This document shows positions 22,618-30,703 of a stretch of 39,029 nucleotides of DNA, piece by piece. The notes beneath the pieces are model-generated. The model did no database searches, was not told the DNA's origin, and saw only the letters and a program-made list of their open reading frames with translations. The position numbers were made by a program, and so were the translations under genes. The stretch covers positions 1-39,029 of the forward strand of contig JALFKB010000075.1 of assembly GCA_022775805.1 (NCBI GenBank), in the 5' to 3' direction. The DNA comes from Clostridiales bacterium (GTDB taxonomy: Bacteria > Bacillota > Clostridia > Peptostreptococcales > Anaerovoracaceae). Position 1 is the stretch's first letter. Each line of letters begins with the position of its first letter.

Positions 22618-24113
22618 AAGCTATCCCTTTCTGCGAAGCCCACCATGGCTGCTATCTTTTCCGCCGTTTCGGTGATTCCGGTATTATCCATCCGGATGTC
22701 GCTCCAGGCCTCGTATACAGGTCCCCGTTCTTCATACAGCGCTTCCACTCCCATGCGTTTTGAGAGAGGTCTGTCGCCGGTGGCAAGCTGCTCCAGCTCC
22801 CGCTTAACATAAACAACAATGCTGTTCGCTCTAATAATATCCCTGTTTTCTTCTCTGGTTACAACACCTCCGCCGCAGGCGAGAACAACACCGCCTGTCA
22901 GTGCCTTGTCCAGAATCCGGGTTTCAATTTCCCTGAAGGCGTTCTCTCCATCTGCCTCGATGATCACCGAAGGGGCTCTGCCGGTTTCCGCCTCGATCAT
23001 CTCATCAAGATCCAGGAAGCTCCTTCCCATCAGGGAGGCCAGTTCCCTGCCGATGGAGGTTTTGCCTGCGCCGGGCATTCCAATCAGAACTATGTTTCCC
23101 TGTTCCGCCTCTGTCTTACAGGTCAGTCGGTCAATCTCTGCATTGGAGGTTTCCTTTCCCGTAAACAGTGCGCAGCCCTTTGCAGCCTGTGCCACCAGCA
23201 TTTTCATTCCGCCGCAGGCAGGAATTCCAACGCGCTGGGCATCGAGAATAAATTTCGTACGCGGAGGATTGTAGATTAAGTCTATGGCGCCTTTGCACCG
23301 TGTGAATTCGGTGATGTCCACAGGGGATACTCCGGTGTTCGGATACATTCCCACAGGGGTTGCGTTAACAACAATATCAGCATCATGGTGTTTTCCAATG
23401 TTTTCGTAATTGTCCGAGCCGCTTCTGGAAATAATCGTAACCGAAGCCGCTCCCATATCCTCAAGGGCCTTTTTTACCGTGCCGGAAACTCCTCCCGAGC
23501 CCAGAACGATGCACTTGGCACCCTCAATGGGAAAGCCTTCACTCTCAACCATGTATCTGAATCCGAAGTAATCGGTGTTATCTCCATACAGACTTCCGTC
23601 GGGCCTTCTCACAATGGTGTTCACGCTGTTGGCAGCCTCTGCAACCCGGGATATTTCCCTGCAGTACTTCATAACATCCCGCTTGTAGGGAATGGTCACG
23701 CAAAGGCCGTCAAACTCGTCGCTTCCCATATATTCTTCAATCTCCTCCGGCTCCTTCTCGAACAGTCCGAAGTCATAGCCTCCAAGAGCCCTGTGAATCT
23801 GGGGAGAGTAGCTGTGACCAAGCTTGCGGCCAAGCAGGCCGTAACGGGGCACCGCCGCCTCGGCTCTCTCCTCCTCAAAGGTGCGGCACTGCTCCATTAT
23901 CTTCGCCATTATCCTTTCCATATATGGTCTCTTCTCGGGAGCGGTCAGCTCTCCCAGAGCCTCGATCTTAGCATTCTCCCTTACCGGATCATACATGGGC
24001 AGGTTGTGGGCTTCCTTGTACCTGCCTATGGCACCTGCAGCCTCCATTCGCTCATCAAGGAGCTTCAGAAGCTGCCTGTCGATTGCATCTATTTTATCTC
24101 TTAATTCCTTCAT
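22614..24113 (-). CDS. Three-domain chorismate mutase - shikimate dehydrogenase - shikimate kinase fusion
   Basis: A 499-residue protein joining three pathway enzymes. Residues 1 to about 84 are an AroQ-type chorismate mutase helix bundle (MKELRDKIDAIDRQLLKLLDER, then IGRYKEAHNLP, YDPVREN). About 90-335 is shikimate dehydrogenase: GHSYSPQIH for shikimate binding, catalytic Lys in IPYK (144), GDNTDYFGF with Asp181, and the coenzyme loop LGSGGVSGTV. About 340-499 is shikimate kinase: P-loop GMPGAGKTSIG (345-355), LDLDEMIE, FREIE, ACGGGVV and the lid Arg in GDRPLSKR. The start at 24113 has GGGAAGG 5 bases before it. It follows aroC by 22 bases. All active-site residues I looked for are present, so all three activities are plausible. 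Confidence 0.93.
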   Translation of the reverse strand: MKELRDKIDAIDRQLLKLLDERMEAAGAIGRYKEAHNLPMYDPVRENAKIEALGELTAPEKRPYMERIMAKIMEQCRTFEEERAEAAVPRYGLLGRKLGHSYSPQIHRALGGYDFGLFEKEPEEIEEYMGSDEFDGLCVTIPYKRDVMKYCREISRVAEAANSVNTIVRRPDGSLYGDNTDYFGFRYMVESEGFPIEGAKCIVLGSGGVSGTVKKALEDMGAASVTIISRSGSDNYENIGKHHDADIVVNATPVGMYPNTGVSPVDITEFTRCKGAIDLIYNPPRTKFILDAQRVGIPACGGMKMLVAQAAKGCALFTGKETSNAEIDRLTCKTEAEQGNIVLIGMPGAGKTSIGRELASLMGRSFLDLDEMIEAETGRAPSVIIEADGENAFREIETRILDKALTGGVVLACGGGVVTREENRDIIRANSIVVYVKRELEQLATGDRPLSKRMGVEALYEERGPVYEAWSDIRMDNTGITETAEKIAAMVGFAERDSL

Positions 24114-24135
24114 CTTTTCCTTCCCGATTATCTCT

Positions 24136-25197
24136 TCAGTCCCCCAGCAGCATGTCATAAACAGCAATTGCCGCAGCCGCTTCAATGCAAGGCACAGCCC
24201 TTGGCACTATGCATGGATCATGACGGCCTCTCACCGCCAGCAGTGCAGGCTCCATCCTCTCAAGATCCACACTTTCCTGCTCCCTTCCGATGGAAGGCGT
24301 CGGCTTGATTCTGACTCTGAAAACAAGAGGCATTCCCGAAGATATTCCCCCAAGTATTCCTCCGTGATTGTTGGTCACCGTCTCAACCCGGCCCTCTCTT
24401 ATGCAAAAGCTGTCATTGTTCTCAGAACCGAACATCTCAGTCCTGCCGAACTCAATTCCCTTGACGGCAGGCACTGCGAAAACCGCCTGGGATATTCTGC
24501 TTTCCATGCCGCCGAACAGGGCGTCACCCACACCTGCCGGCATTCCGGAAATCACGCATTCAATCTGTCCGCCAACGGAGTCGCCTTCGGCTCTGGCAGA
24601 GGCAATTTTCTCTTTCATGAGTTCTCCAGCCTCCTGGGACACGGCAGGGAAATCTGTTCCTGTCTGCCTCAGGCTGCCCATAAGTCCTCCCCGGCCATCA
24701 AGGAGCGCCTCGTCATGAACTCCGCCTATCTCGCAGACATGGGCGGCGATTTTAATTCCCTTCGCCTCCATGAACTGCATGCAGATTCCCCCGGCAATGC
24801 AAAGGGGAGCCGTCATTCTGCCGGACCACCGGCCTCCTCCGGTTTCTATCTTTCCCTGTTTCACCCAGGAAGTATAGTCGGCATGACCCGGACGGGGCAC
24901 TGTTATAACATTGCCGTAATCATCCGGCCTGATATTTGTGTTGTATATTACGGCTTCAAGGGTGCTGCCGTCAGTCACACCCTCCTTAAGACCCGAAATT
25001 ATTTCGGGAGCATCTGCCTCTTTTCTGGGGGTGGACCAGGCATTCCTTCCCGGAGCCCGCCTGTCCAGAAAGGCCTGGAGCTTTTTCATGTCAACGGGAC
25101 GCCCCGCCGGCAGACCGTCTATCTTAACTCCGATTCTGTCCGCATGGGATGCACCGTATATGTCCACTTTAATATTTCTTCCGAAAGCTACAGACAT
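24136..25197 (-). CDS. aroC: Chorismate synthase
   Basis: A 353-residue enzyme that makes chorismate from EPSP using reduced FMN. RPGHADYTSWVKQG, SGRMTAPLCIAGGI, NHGGILGGISSGMPLVFRVRIKPTPSI and GRHDPCIVPRAVPCIEA are typical. The N-terminal motif reads YGASHADRIG where most family members have GESHG, so the glycine after the conserved His is replaced by Ala. It overlaps aroA by 10 bases and has a full ribosome site, GGAGGTGA, before the ATG. Confidence 0.94.
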   Translation of the reverse strand: MSVAFGRNIKVDIYGASHADRIGVKIDGLPAGRPVDMKKLQAFLDRRAPGRNAWSTPRKEADAPEIISGLKEGVTDGSTLEAVIYNTNIRPDDYGNVITVPRPGHADYTSWVKQGKIETGGGRWSGRMTAPLCIAGGICMQFMEAKGIKIAAHVCEIGGVHDEALLDGRGGLMGSLRQTGTDFPAVSQEAGELMKEKIASARAEGDSVGGQIECVISGMPAGVGDALFGGMESRISQAVFAVPAVKGIEFGRTEMFGSENNDSFCIREGRVETVTNNHGGILGGISSGMPLVFRVRIKPTPSIGREQESVDLERMEPALLAVRGRHDPCIVPRAVPCIEAAAAIAVYDMLLGD

Positions 25198-26504
25198 GTA
25201 ACCTCACCTCCAAGACTGACATAATCCTCAAAAAACTTCGGGTATGATTTGTTCACCGCTTCACAGCCTGTTATAACCACATCCCCCAGGGATATGCAGG
25301 CCGCTGCAGCCGCCATCATAACTATTCTGTGATCGTTGTGACCCGGTACTGTTCCTCCCGAGAGAGTTTCCACTCCTTTTATTACCAGGGAGTCCTCCTT
25401 TTCGATAATATCTCCCCCAAGAGCCCTCATCACCTCTGTAACGGCTTTGAGTCTGTCACTCTCCTTGTATCTTAACCGGGCACCGTTAACTATGTTGGTA
25501 ACTGCCCCCTTCCTTCGGGCACTGGCCAGCACAGATAGAATCGGCACAAGATCCGGAATGTCACCTACATCTATATCCACGGTTTCATCATGCTCCAGAA
25601 TGCTGAGCCACCTTACTATTTCCTTGTCGCCCTGGGCAGAATCACTGTCCAGCCCCAGGCAGTCTATTCCGGCAAACTCTCTGCCCCCGGCACCGCCCTC
25701 AGAATTGTTACCGGCATTAGCTACGGCTCCTGCTCCCATACGGGAAACCGCGTCCATAACAATCCAGAAGGCTCCGTTCGACCAGTCTCCTTCAATTTCA
25801 TCTATGTATTTTGCAGGCAGGCTGTACTTCTGACTGCCCGGCACCCGGAACACCGTCTGAAGCCCGCAGGAGCCGGAAGCCCCCTCTCTCGTCTCTTCAC
25901 AAAAAGCAATTCCTGCCTTTGCAAGGGTGTCCAGAGTCATGTTTACATAGGGTCTCGACTGGAGGACTCCGTCAACGACTATCTCGCTGTCACCTTCCAG
26001 CAGTGGCAGAGCCATAAGCAGGCCGGTAACATACTGGGAGGAAACATCTCCCGGTATTTCATACACTCCTGCTTCCAGCTTTCCCTCAACTCTTATGGGA
26101 TTCTCTCCCGGGCCGCTCATGGTGCATCCGTGGGCCTCAAGCTGCAGCTTCAGTGGTTCCATGGGTCTTTCAGGAAGCCTCCCCTCTGCCGCAAACTCGC
26201 TGAAGCCTCCAATTGCCGCCGCCACAGGCACCATAAAACGGAGAGTCGATCCGCTCTCCCTGCAGTTCATTCTTCTAATTGTATCTCCTTCACCGGTTCC
26301 CCTTACATCTGCGTCTTCCCGATTTCTCAGCAGCACCTCAATGCAGTCCTTCGTGGCGGAAATGTCCTGGGAAAGGCCATCTGCCCTGCCCTCAAGGGAC
26401 AGACCCGAAAGACCCGCCGCAATCATCAGCCTGTGGGCCGCGGATTTGGAGGGAATCGCCTTAACTGTTCCGCCGGTTACCGGCCTTGTTATTCTGCAAT
26501 CCAT
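25188..26504 (-). CDS. aroA: 3-phosphoshikimate 1-carboxyvinyltransferase (EPSP synthase)
   Basis: A 438-residue two-domain enzyme adding enolpyruvate to shikimate-3-phosphate. Seen are IPSKSAAHRLMIAAGL (PEP/shikimate Lys and Ser), NCRESGSTLRFMVPVAAAIGG, RLPERPMEPL, VSSQYVTGLLMALP, IEGDWSNGAFW, DIPDLVPILSVLA, RYKESDRLKAV and GHNDHRIVMMAAAAAC. A Gly/Ser/Asn-rich insertion of about 25 residues after GAGAVANAG is unusual for the family. The gap to aroB is 3 bases and AGGA lies 7 bases before the ATG. Confidence 0.94.
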   Translation of the reverse strand: MDCRITRPVTGGTVKAIPSKSAAHRLMIAAGLSGLSLEGRADGLSQDISATKDCIEVLLRNREDADVRGTGEGDTIRRMNCRESGSTLRFMVPVAAAIGGFSEFAAEGRLPERPMEPLKLQLEAHGCTMSGPGENPIRVEGKLEAGVYEIPGDVSSQYVTGLLMALPLLEGDSEIVVDGVLQSRPYVNMTLDTLAKAGIAFCEETREGASGSCGLQTVFRVPGSQKYSLPAKYIDEIEGDWSNGAFWIVMDAVSRMGAGAVANAGNNSEGGAGGREFAGIDCLGLDSDSAQGDKEIVRWLSILEHDETVDIDVGDIPDLVPILSVLASARRKGAVTNIVNGARLRYKESDRLKAVTEVMRALGGDIIEKEDSLVIKGVETLSGGTVPGHNDHRIVMMAAAAACISLGDVVITGCEAVNKSYPKFFEDYVSLGGEVTCL

Positions 26505-26507
26505 AAT

Positions 26508-27548
26508 CTATTCCTGTATCTTAAGCATGGACTTCAGCTCCTGAAGCCCCGTCTTCACTATGGCAACCTCTCCCCTGCCAAGGGGCATGATGAGATTTAT
26601 CGAATCTCCGGCTGCCTTCTTGTCCATTCTAATTGCCTCAGCCACCGCCTCATGGGAATAATCCGCATGCAAAGGCAGACTGTACTTTTTCAGAGCAGCT
26701 TTGAGGGTTCCGGTGCAGTCTTCGCTGCACATGCCCCTATCCTCTGCTATCTCGCATATTTTAACCATGCCGCAGGAGATTGCCTCCCCGTGAAGCAGGC
26801 TGTAATCCGATAGCTTCTCGTAGGCGTGTCCTATGGAATGCCCGAAGTTCAGAATCTGGCGCCTGCCGGATTCAAACTCGTCCTCCTCCACTATTTCGGC
26901 CTTGATTTCCACACATCTTCTGATTATTTCCTCAATGTCCGCACCATCAAGCATAGCGAATATTTCATCGTCTGCAATCATGGCGTATTTAATAACCTCA
27001 GCGAAGCCGTTGTTGTAGTCCCGCTCAGGGAGAGTCTCGAAGGTGTCCGTATCGCAGATAACCAGCTCCGGCTGATGGAATGCTCCCGCCAGGTTCTTTC
27101 CCTCAGGAAGATCCACCGCGGTTTTTCCTCCCACCGAGGAATCCACCGCCGCCAGAACTGTTGTGGGCATCTGTACATACCTTATTCCCCTCATGTAAAC
27201 TGCCGCCGCGAAGCCGGTAATATCTCCTATAACTCCGCCTCCCAGAGCTACGGCAACATCATTTCTTGACAGGTGATTTGCCGCCATGAAGGACAGAATC
27301 TCCGAGAGAGTCCCCAGATTCTTGCTGTCCTCCCCAGCGGGGATAACATACTTGACAGCTTCATAGCCAGCCCGGCGGAGAGACTCAGTTACAGTCTCTG
27401 AGTGGTATCTATCCACATTGCTGTCGGTAATCACTATGGCCTTCTCGCCGCCTGCAGTCTCTCTAATAAGGCTTCCTGCCTTTGGGAGAAGCTCCCTTCC
27501 AATCAGTATATCGTATTTCTTCGATGCATTTACGGGTACAGTAATCAT
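26508..27548 (-). CDS. aroB: 3-dehydroquinate synthase
   Basis: A 346-residue NAD- and metal-dependent enzyme that cyclises DAHP. Family features are IPAGEDSKNLGTL, VALGGGVIGDITGFAAAVYMRGIRYVQMPTTVLAAVDSSVGGKTAVDLPEGKNLAGAFHQP (active-site core, split here), and the metal ligands Glu in NNGFAEVIKYAMI and His in NFGHSIGHAYE. It overlaps tyrA by ATGA and has no clear ribosome site of its own, so coupling is likely. Confidence 0.95.
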   Translation of the reverse strand: MITVPVNASKKYDILIGRELLPKAGSLIRETAGGEKAIVITDSNVDRYHSETVTESLRRAGYEAVKYVIPAGEDSKNLGTLSEILSFMAANHLSRNDVAVALGGGVIGDITGFAAAVYMRGIRYVQMPTTVLAAVDSSVGGKTAVDLPEGKNLAGAFHQPELVICDTDTFETLPERDYNNGFAEVIKYAMIADDEIFAMLDGADIEEIIRRCVEIKAEIVEEDEFESGRRQILNFGHSIGHAYEKLSDYSLLHGEAISCGMVKICEIAEDRGMCSEDCTGTLKAALKKYSLPLHADYSHEAVAEAIRMDKKAAGDSINLIMPLGRGEVAIVKTGLQELKSMLKIQE

Positions 27549-28384
27549 TTACCGTCAGTTTCTTCCTTTCTGATTCTTCCTTCCTTCAGCAGCTCTCTCA
27601 GGGTGTCAACATCCCCGGTCTTCAGCGCATCCCTGTATTCGCACAGGGAGTCTATTATGTGATCGAGCTCAAATATGAGGTTCTGCCTGTTGTCCATAAA
27701 CAGCTCCGACCACATGTCTTCGTTAAGCCAGGCAACCCTGGTGAGATCCTTGTAGCTTCCCGCCGAGAATCCCCTGTGGGAGCTGGCTGTGGGACTCTTC
27801 ATGTATGCGTTTGACACAACGTGGGCCAGCTGGGACGTGAAGGCAATCAGCCTGTCATGCTCGTCAGCCGTAGTCACGCTGATACTTCCGAAGCCTGCCG
27901 GAGCCAGAAGCTCCTTAACATGGCTCAGCAGCTCGATATTGTCAAAGCTCTCCGGAACGATAACCATGGGAGCTCCTCTGAAGAGCTTCTCCGTTGCATA
28001 TTTGTACCCTGAGAAATGCCGTCCGGCCATAGGGTGTCCCCCCAGATAGGTGAGCCCGTACTCCTTTGCTATTTCGAAGCATGGACCGCACACGCTCTCC
28101 TTGACGCCGCAGCAGTCCAGAATCACGGCATCCTTGGAAATGTGAGGCGCCATCCTTCTGAAATAATCTATTGCCGCCTCAGGATATATGCACAAAAGCA
28201 GGAGATCGCATTCTCCGATGTTCTCTTCTGTAAGCTCACCTTCCAGGTCCTCTGCCAGTATGGCCAGCTGGTTTATCCTGCTGTCCCTGTCATAGCCCAG
28301 AACGCGCCAGTCCTCTTTTTCGTTGTATGCTTTCACGAAGGATCCGCCTATAAGACCCAGCCCTGCTACTCCCAGTGTTTTCAT
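27545..28384 (-). CDS. tyrA: Prephenate dehydrogenase
   Basis: A 279-residue NAD(P)-dependent enzyme converting prephenate to 4-hydroxyphenylpyruvate, the tyrosine branch. The Rossmann motif GVAGLGLIGGSFVKAY is at residues 5-20; LDCCGVKESV, GGHPMAGRHFSGYKYA and FTSQLAHVVSNAYM provide the substrate site and catalytic His. No ACT domain is attached. It overlaps the stop of aroF by one base (TAATG) and aroB by four. Confidence 0.94.
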   Translation of the reverse strand: MKTLGVAGLGLIGGSFVKAYNEKEDWRVLGYDRDSRINQLAILAEDLEGELTEENIGECDLLLLCIYPEAAIDYFRRMAPHISKDAVILDCCGVKESVCGPCFEIAKEYGLTYLGGHPMAGRHFSGYKYATEKLFRGAPMVIVPESFDNIELLSHVKELLAPAGFGSISVTTADEHDRLIAFTSQLAHVVSNAYMKSPTASSHRGFSAGSYKDLTRVAWLNEDMWSELFMDNRQNLIFELDHIIDSLCEYRDALKTGDVDTLRELLKEGRIRKEETDGK

Positions 28385-29385
28385 TAGATCATCGCCTCTC
28401 TGATTCTTCTTACCTTCTCAGCAACTCTTGCAAACTGCTCCGGTGTCAGTGACTGCTTGCCGTCGCAGAGAGCGGCTGCAGGATTGTTATGCACTTCAAT
28501 CATGAGACCGTCTGCACCTGCTGCCGCTGCAGCCATTGCCATTGGCTCAACCATTCTGGCAATTCCCGTGGCGTGGGACGGGTCAATTACAACAGGAAGG
28601 TGAGTCAGTTCCTTCAGTGCAGGTACTGCTGAAAGGTCAAGAGTGTTTCTGGTGTAGGTTTCGAAGGTTCTTATTCCCCTCTCACAGAGAATAACGTTTT
28701 CGTTACCCTCGGCCATAATGTATTCCGCACTCATGAGGAGCTCCTTCAGGGTGTTTGCCAGGCCTCTCTTGAGGAGCACCGTTTTGTCGGTTTTGCCCAC
28801 TGCCTTCAGCAGCTCGAAATTCTGCATGTTTCTGGCTCCTATCTGAACAACATCGATGTTCTCAAAGAGGTGAAGGTGGTTGGCGTTCATGATTTCGCTT
28901 ACGAGAGGCATGCCAGTGTCAGCCTTTGCTTCCTCCAGAAGCTCGATGCCCTCTGCCTTCATTCCCTGGAAATCGTATGGGGAAGTTCTCGGCTTGAAGG
29001 CTCCGCCCCTGAGCATTGAAGCACCCCCGGCCTGGACTCCCCTGGCAACTTCAATAATCTGTTCCTTTGATTCAACTGAACAAGGTCCTGCGATAATGGC
29101 GAAATTGCCTCCGCCTATCTTCACACCGTTAACATCGATTACCGAATCATCAGGATGGAATTTCCTGTTTACCCTCTTGTATGGTTCGCTTATTCTCTTG
29201 ATTGTTTCCACTATTTCAAGGGATCCCACCAGTTCATCATCTATCTGAGTCGTGTCTCCCACAAGGCCAAGCACCGTCTGAAATTCACCTACGGACACGT
29301 TAACCTTCAGTCCCTGCTGCTCAAACCATTTGATGAGCTTATCCCTCTGTTCTGCTGTTGCTCCGTTTTTTAATACTGTAATCAT
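28384..29385 (-). CDS. aroF: DAHP synthase, class I-beta with N-terminal ferredoxin-like domain
   Basis: A 333-residue enzyme condensing PEP and erythrose-4-phosphate, the committed step of aromatic synthesis. Residues 1 to about 65 form the ferredoxin-like regulatory domain known from the Thermotoga enzyme, where it senses Tyr and Phe. The barrel follows with AIIAGPCSVESKEQI, LRGGAFKPRTSPYDFQG, QIGARNMQNFELLKAVG, LLKRGLANTLKE and VVIDPSHATG. AAAGG lies 9 bases before the ATG. The 60-base gap to pheA contains a minus-strand TATAAT (near 29442-29447) with no good -35, a possible weak internal promoter. Confidence 0.95.
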   Translation of the reverse strand: MITVLKNGATAEQRDKLIKWFEQQGLKVNVSVGEFQTVLGLVGDTTQIDDELVGSLEIVETIKRISEPYKRVNRKFHPDDSVIDVNGVKIGGGNFAIIAGPCSVESKEQIIEVARGVQAGGASMLRGGAFKPRTSPYDFQGMKAEGIELLEEAKADTGMPLVSEIMNANHLHLFENIDVVQIGARNMQNFELLKAVGKTDKTVLLKRGLANTLKELLMSAEYIMAEGNENVILCERGIRTFETYTRNTLDLSAVPALKELTHLPVVIDPSHATGIARMVEPMAMAAAAAGADGLMIEVHNNPAAALCDGKQSLTPEQFARVAEKVRRIREAMI

Positions 29386-29445
29386 TTATTTTCGCCTTTC
29401 TCTATCTTTACTCTTCCCTAATAATCTTTATTTTTCTCTATTATA

Positions 29446-30417
29446 CTATATTTTCTCAGTGTAGCTTCCCAGGAATGTCATGGAATCGCAAAGGTTGTCC
29501 AGTTCACACAGTGTGTTGACGAACTCTCCGTGATACATTGATGCTTCGTAATCAAAGTAGAACATGAATTCGAAATCCGTATCAGGAATCGGTCTTGATT
29601 CCAGCTTAATCAGGTTGTAACCCTTCTCCTCGAATTTTCCCAGAATTCTGTAAAGGCTTCCCGGTCTGTGTGGGATTGTTGCCATGATGCTTGTCTTGTC
29701 GGCTCCCGGATAAATCTGAGGCGTCTTGCTGATGCAGATGAATCTTGTGAAGTTGCTGTCGTGATCCTGAATTGACGGTCCGATGTTCTTCAGGTTGTAC
29801 AGCTGAGCACACCTGTTGGAGCATACAGCTGCCAGCGGCTCATCGGATTCCGCCACCCTTTTCGCAGCCTCGGCAGTGTTGCTGCAGGCAACAAGCTTGG
29901 CATTAGGATAGGTCTTCTTGAGATAATCCTCGCACTGGGCCAGAGCCTGTTCGTGGGAATAGATTTCCGTTATTCTTCCCGGATCCGTACCCGGTTTTAC
30001 CATGAGGTTGTGCTGGATATGAAGCCTTGTGCTTCTAACGATATAGAATTTGTGATCCACCATCAGGTCATATATCTTGTTCACAGAACCGGCGGTGCTG
30101 TTTTCGATAGGCAGAATTCCGTATTCGCAAAGGCCCGCTTCAATTGCCGAGAACACTGCTTCGAAGGACTTGAAATACATCATGTCCGGGTGCCTGAACA
30201 TTGTTTCGGCAGCCTCCTGGGAGTTTGAACCCTCAATTCCCTGACATGCCACAGATGCACATTCCGGCCAGTTCATAGGCCCATTGGCAAGTGCACTTTC
30301 AAGGAAAACTCTGAATTCTTTGTCCTCGTCTGCTATTTCCTCATTAAGTCTGATCTTTTCCTTGTAAAGCTGTGAGATCTGTTCATCAAGTTCCATCCTT
30401 CTGGCGTTAATATCCAT
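29446..30417 (-). CDS. pheA: Prephenate dehydratase with ACT domain and possible chorismate mutase remnant
   Basis: A 323-residue enzyme that converts prephenate to phenylpyruvate, first gene of the aromatic operon. The catalytic domain holds CEYGILPIENSTAGSVNKIYDLM and SNFTRFICIS (catalytic Thr-Arg-Phe); the C-terminal ACT domain has HRPGSLYRILGKFEEKGYNLIKLESRPI, the Phe-binding ESRP motif. The first 38 or so residues (MDINARRMELDEQISQLYKEKIRLNEE…) look like the first helix of an AroQ chorismate mutase cut short. AAGGAGG is 7 bases before the ATG. The gene lies behind an attenuator (30435-30468). Confidence 0.93.
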   Translation of the reverse strand: MDINARRMELDEQISQLYKEKIRLNEEIADEDKEFRVFLESALANGPMNWPECASVACQGIEGSNSQEAAETMFRHPDMMYFKSFEAVFSAIEAGLCEYGILPIENSTAGSVNKIYDLMVDHKFYIVRSTRLHIQHNLMVKPGTDPGRITEIYSHEQALAQCEDYLKKTYPNAKLVACSNTAEAAKRVAESDEPLAAVCSNRCAQLYNLKNIGPSIQDHDSNFTRFICISKTPQIYPGADKTSIMATIPHRPGSLYRILGKFEEKGYNLIKLESRPIPDTDFEFMFYFDYEASMYHGEFVNTLCELDNLCDSMTFLGSYTEKI

Positions 30418-30434
30418 TATTATTCCTCCTTAAT

Positions 30435-30468
30435 AAAAAAAACGGTACCTGCGCCCTGCAAATACCGT
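30435..30468 (-). terminator. Attenuator terminator in the pheA leader
   Basis: On the minus strand ACGGTA (30468-30463) pairs with TACCGT (30447-30442), and TGC with GCA inside, around the loop AGGGC; eight T follow at 30442-30435. It stands between the leader peptide gene and the pheA ribosome site, so it must be bypassed for the operon to be expressed. The left arm plus loop (30468-30453) can instead pair with GCCCTGACCGT at 30520-30510. Confidence 0.85.
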
Positions 30469-30509
30469 AATGCTTACTGTAGCTATCACCTGTCAGCACT
30501 CCACATATC

Positions 30510-30520
30510 ACGGTCAGGGC
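30510..30520 (-). promoter_or_regulatory. Antiterminator strand of the pheA attenuator
   Basis: GCCCTGACCGT (minus strand, 30520-30510) begins two bases after the leader peptide stop codon. GCCCTG is complementary to CAGGGC (30458-30453) and ACCGT to ACGGT (30468-30464), with only the bases between them bulged. This pairing would prevent the terminator stem. A ribosome sitting at the leader stop codon would cover this strand. Confidence 0.7.
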
Positions 30521-30521
30521 A

Positions 30522-30608
30522 TTAAAAATATCCAGCGCTAAAGTAAAAGCTCTGGCTAAAATAAAAGTAATATGCCTTTGTTCCGTTTAAATTAAGTCTT
30601 CCGTTCAT
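30522..30608 (-). CDS. Phe/Tyr-rich leader peptide of the aromatic operon
   Basis: A 28-codon frame from ATG (30608) to TAA (30522). Its second half contains YYFYF (residues 13-17), FYF (21-23) and a final YF (27-28): 5 Tyr and 5 Phe among the last 16 residues, out of none in the first 12. It lies about 50 bases after the predicted transcription start and ends right before the antiterminator strand. It should act as a sensor: ribosomes stalled at Phe/Tyr codons leave the antiterminator free. The ribosome site is weak (AAAAGG about 12 bases upstream). The role is inferred from architecture, as in enterobacterial pheL. Confidence 0.8.
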   Translation of the reverse strand: MNGRLNLNGTKAYYFYFSQSFYFSAGYF

Positions 30609-30664
30609 GATAGATTATTACCTTTTCTCGGCGGCAGTTTCTCTCCGCCGATTCCTACAATAAG

Positions 30665-30693
30665 AGTAAACCACCATTTCGGGGAAATGTCAA
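30665..30693 (-). promoter_or_regulatory. Promoter of the aromatic amino acid operon
   Basis: A perfect TTGACA (30693-30688, minus strand) and TTTACT (30670-30665) with a 17-bp spacer. The start would be near 30658. The early leader also holds a 7-bp hairpin TCGGCGG/CCGCCGA (about 30627-30650). Confidence 0.7.
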
Positions 30694-30703
30694 GGGTGTA
30701 TTG

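Noticed and set aside
23881-25224. 447-codon plus-strand open frame opposite aroC and the fusion gene
   Set aside because: It is a codon-bias shadow of strongly supported minus-strand genes.
30435-30468. A T-box riboswitch upstream of pheA
   Set aside because: GGTACCG in the terminator looks like part of the T-box core, but the full AGGGTGGNACCGCG is absent and the upstream leader is a Phe/Tyr-rich reading frame with a better-fitting antiterminator.
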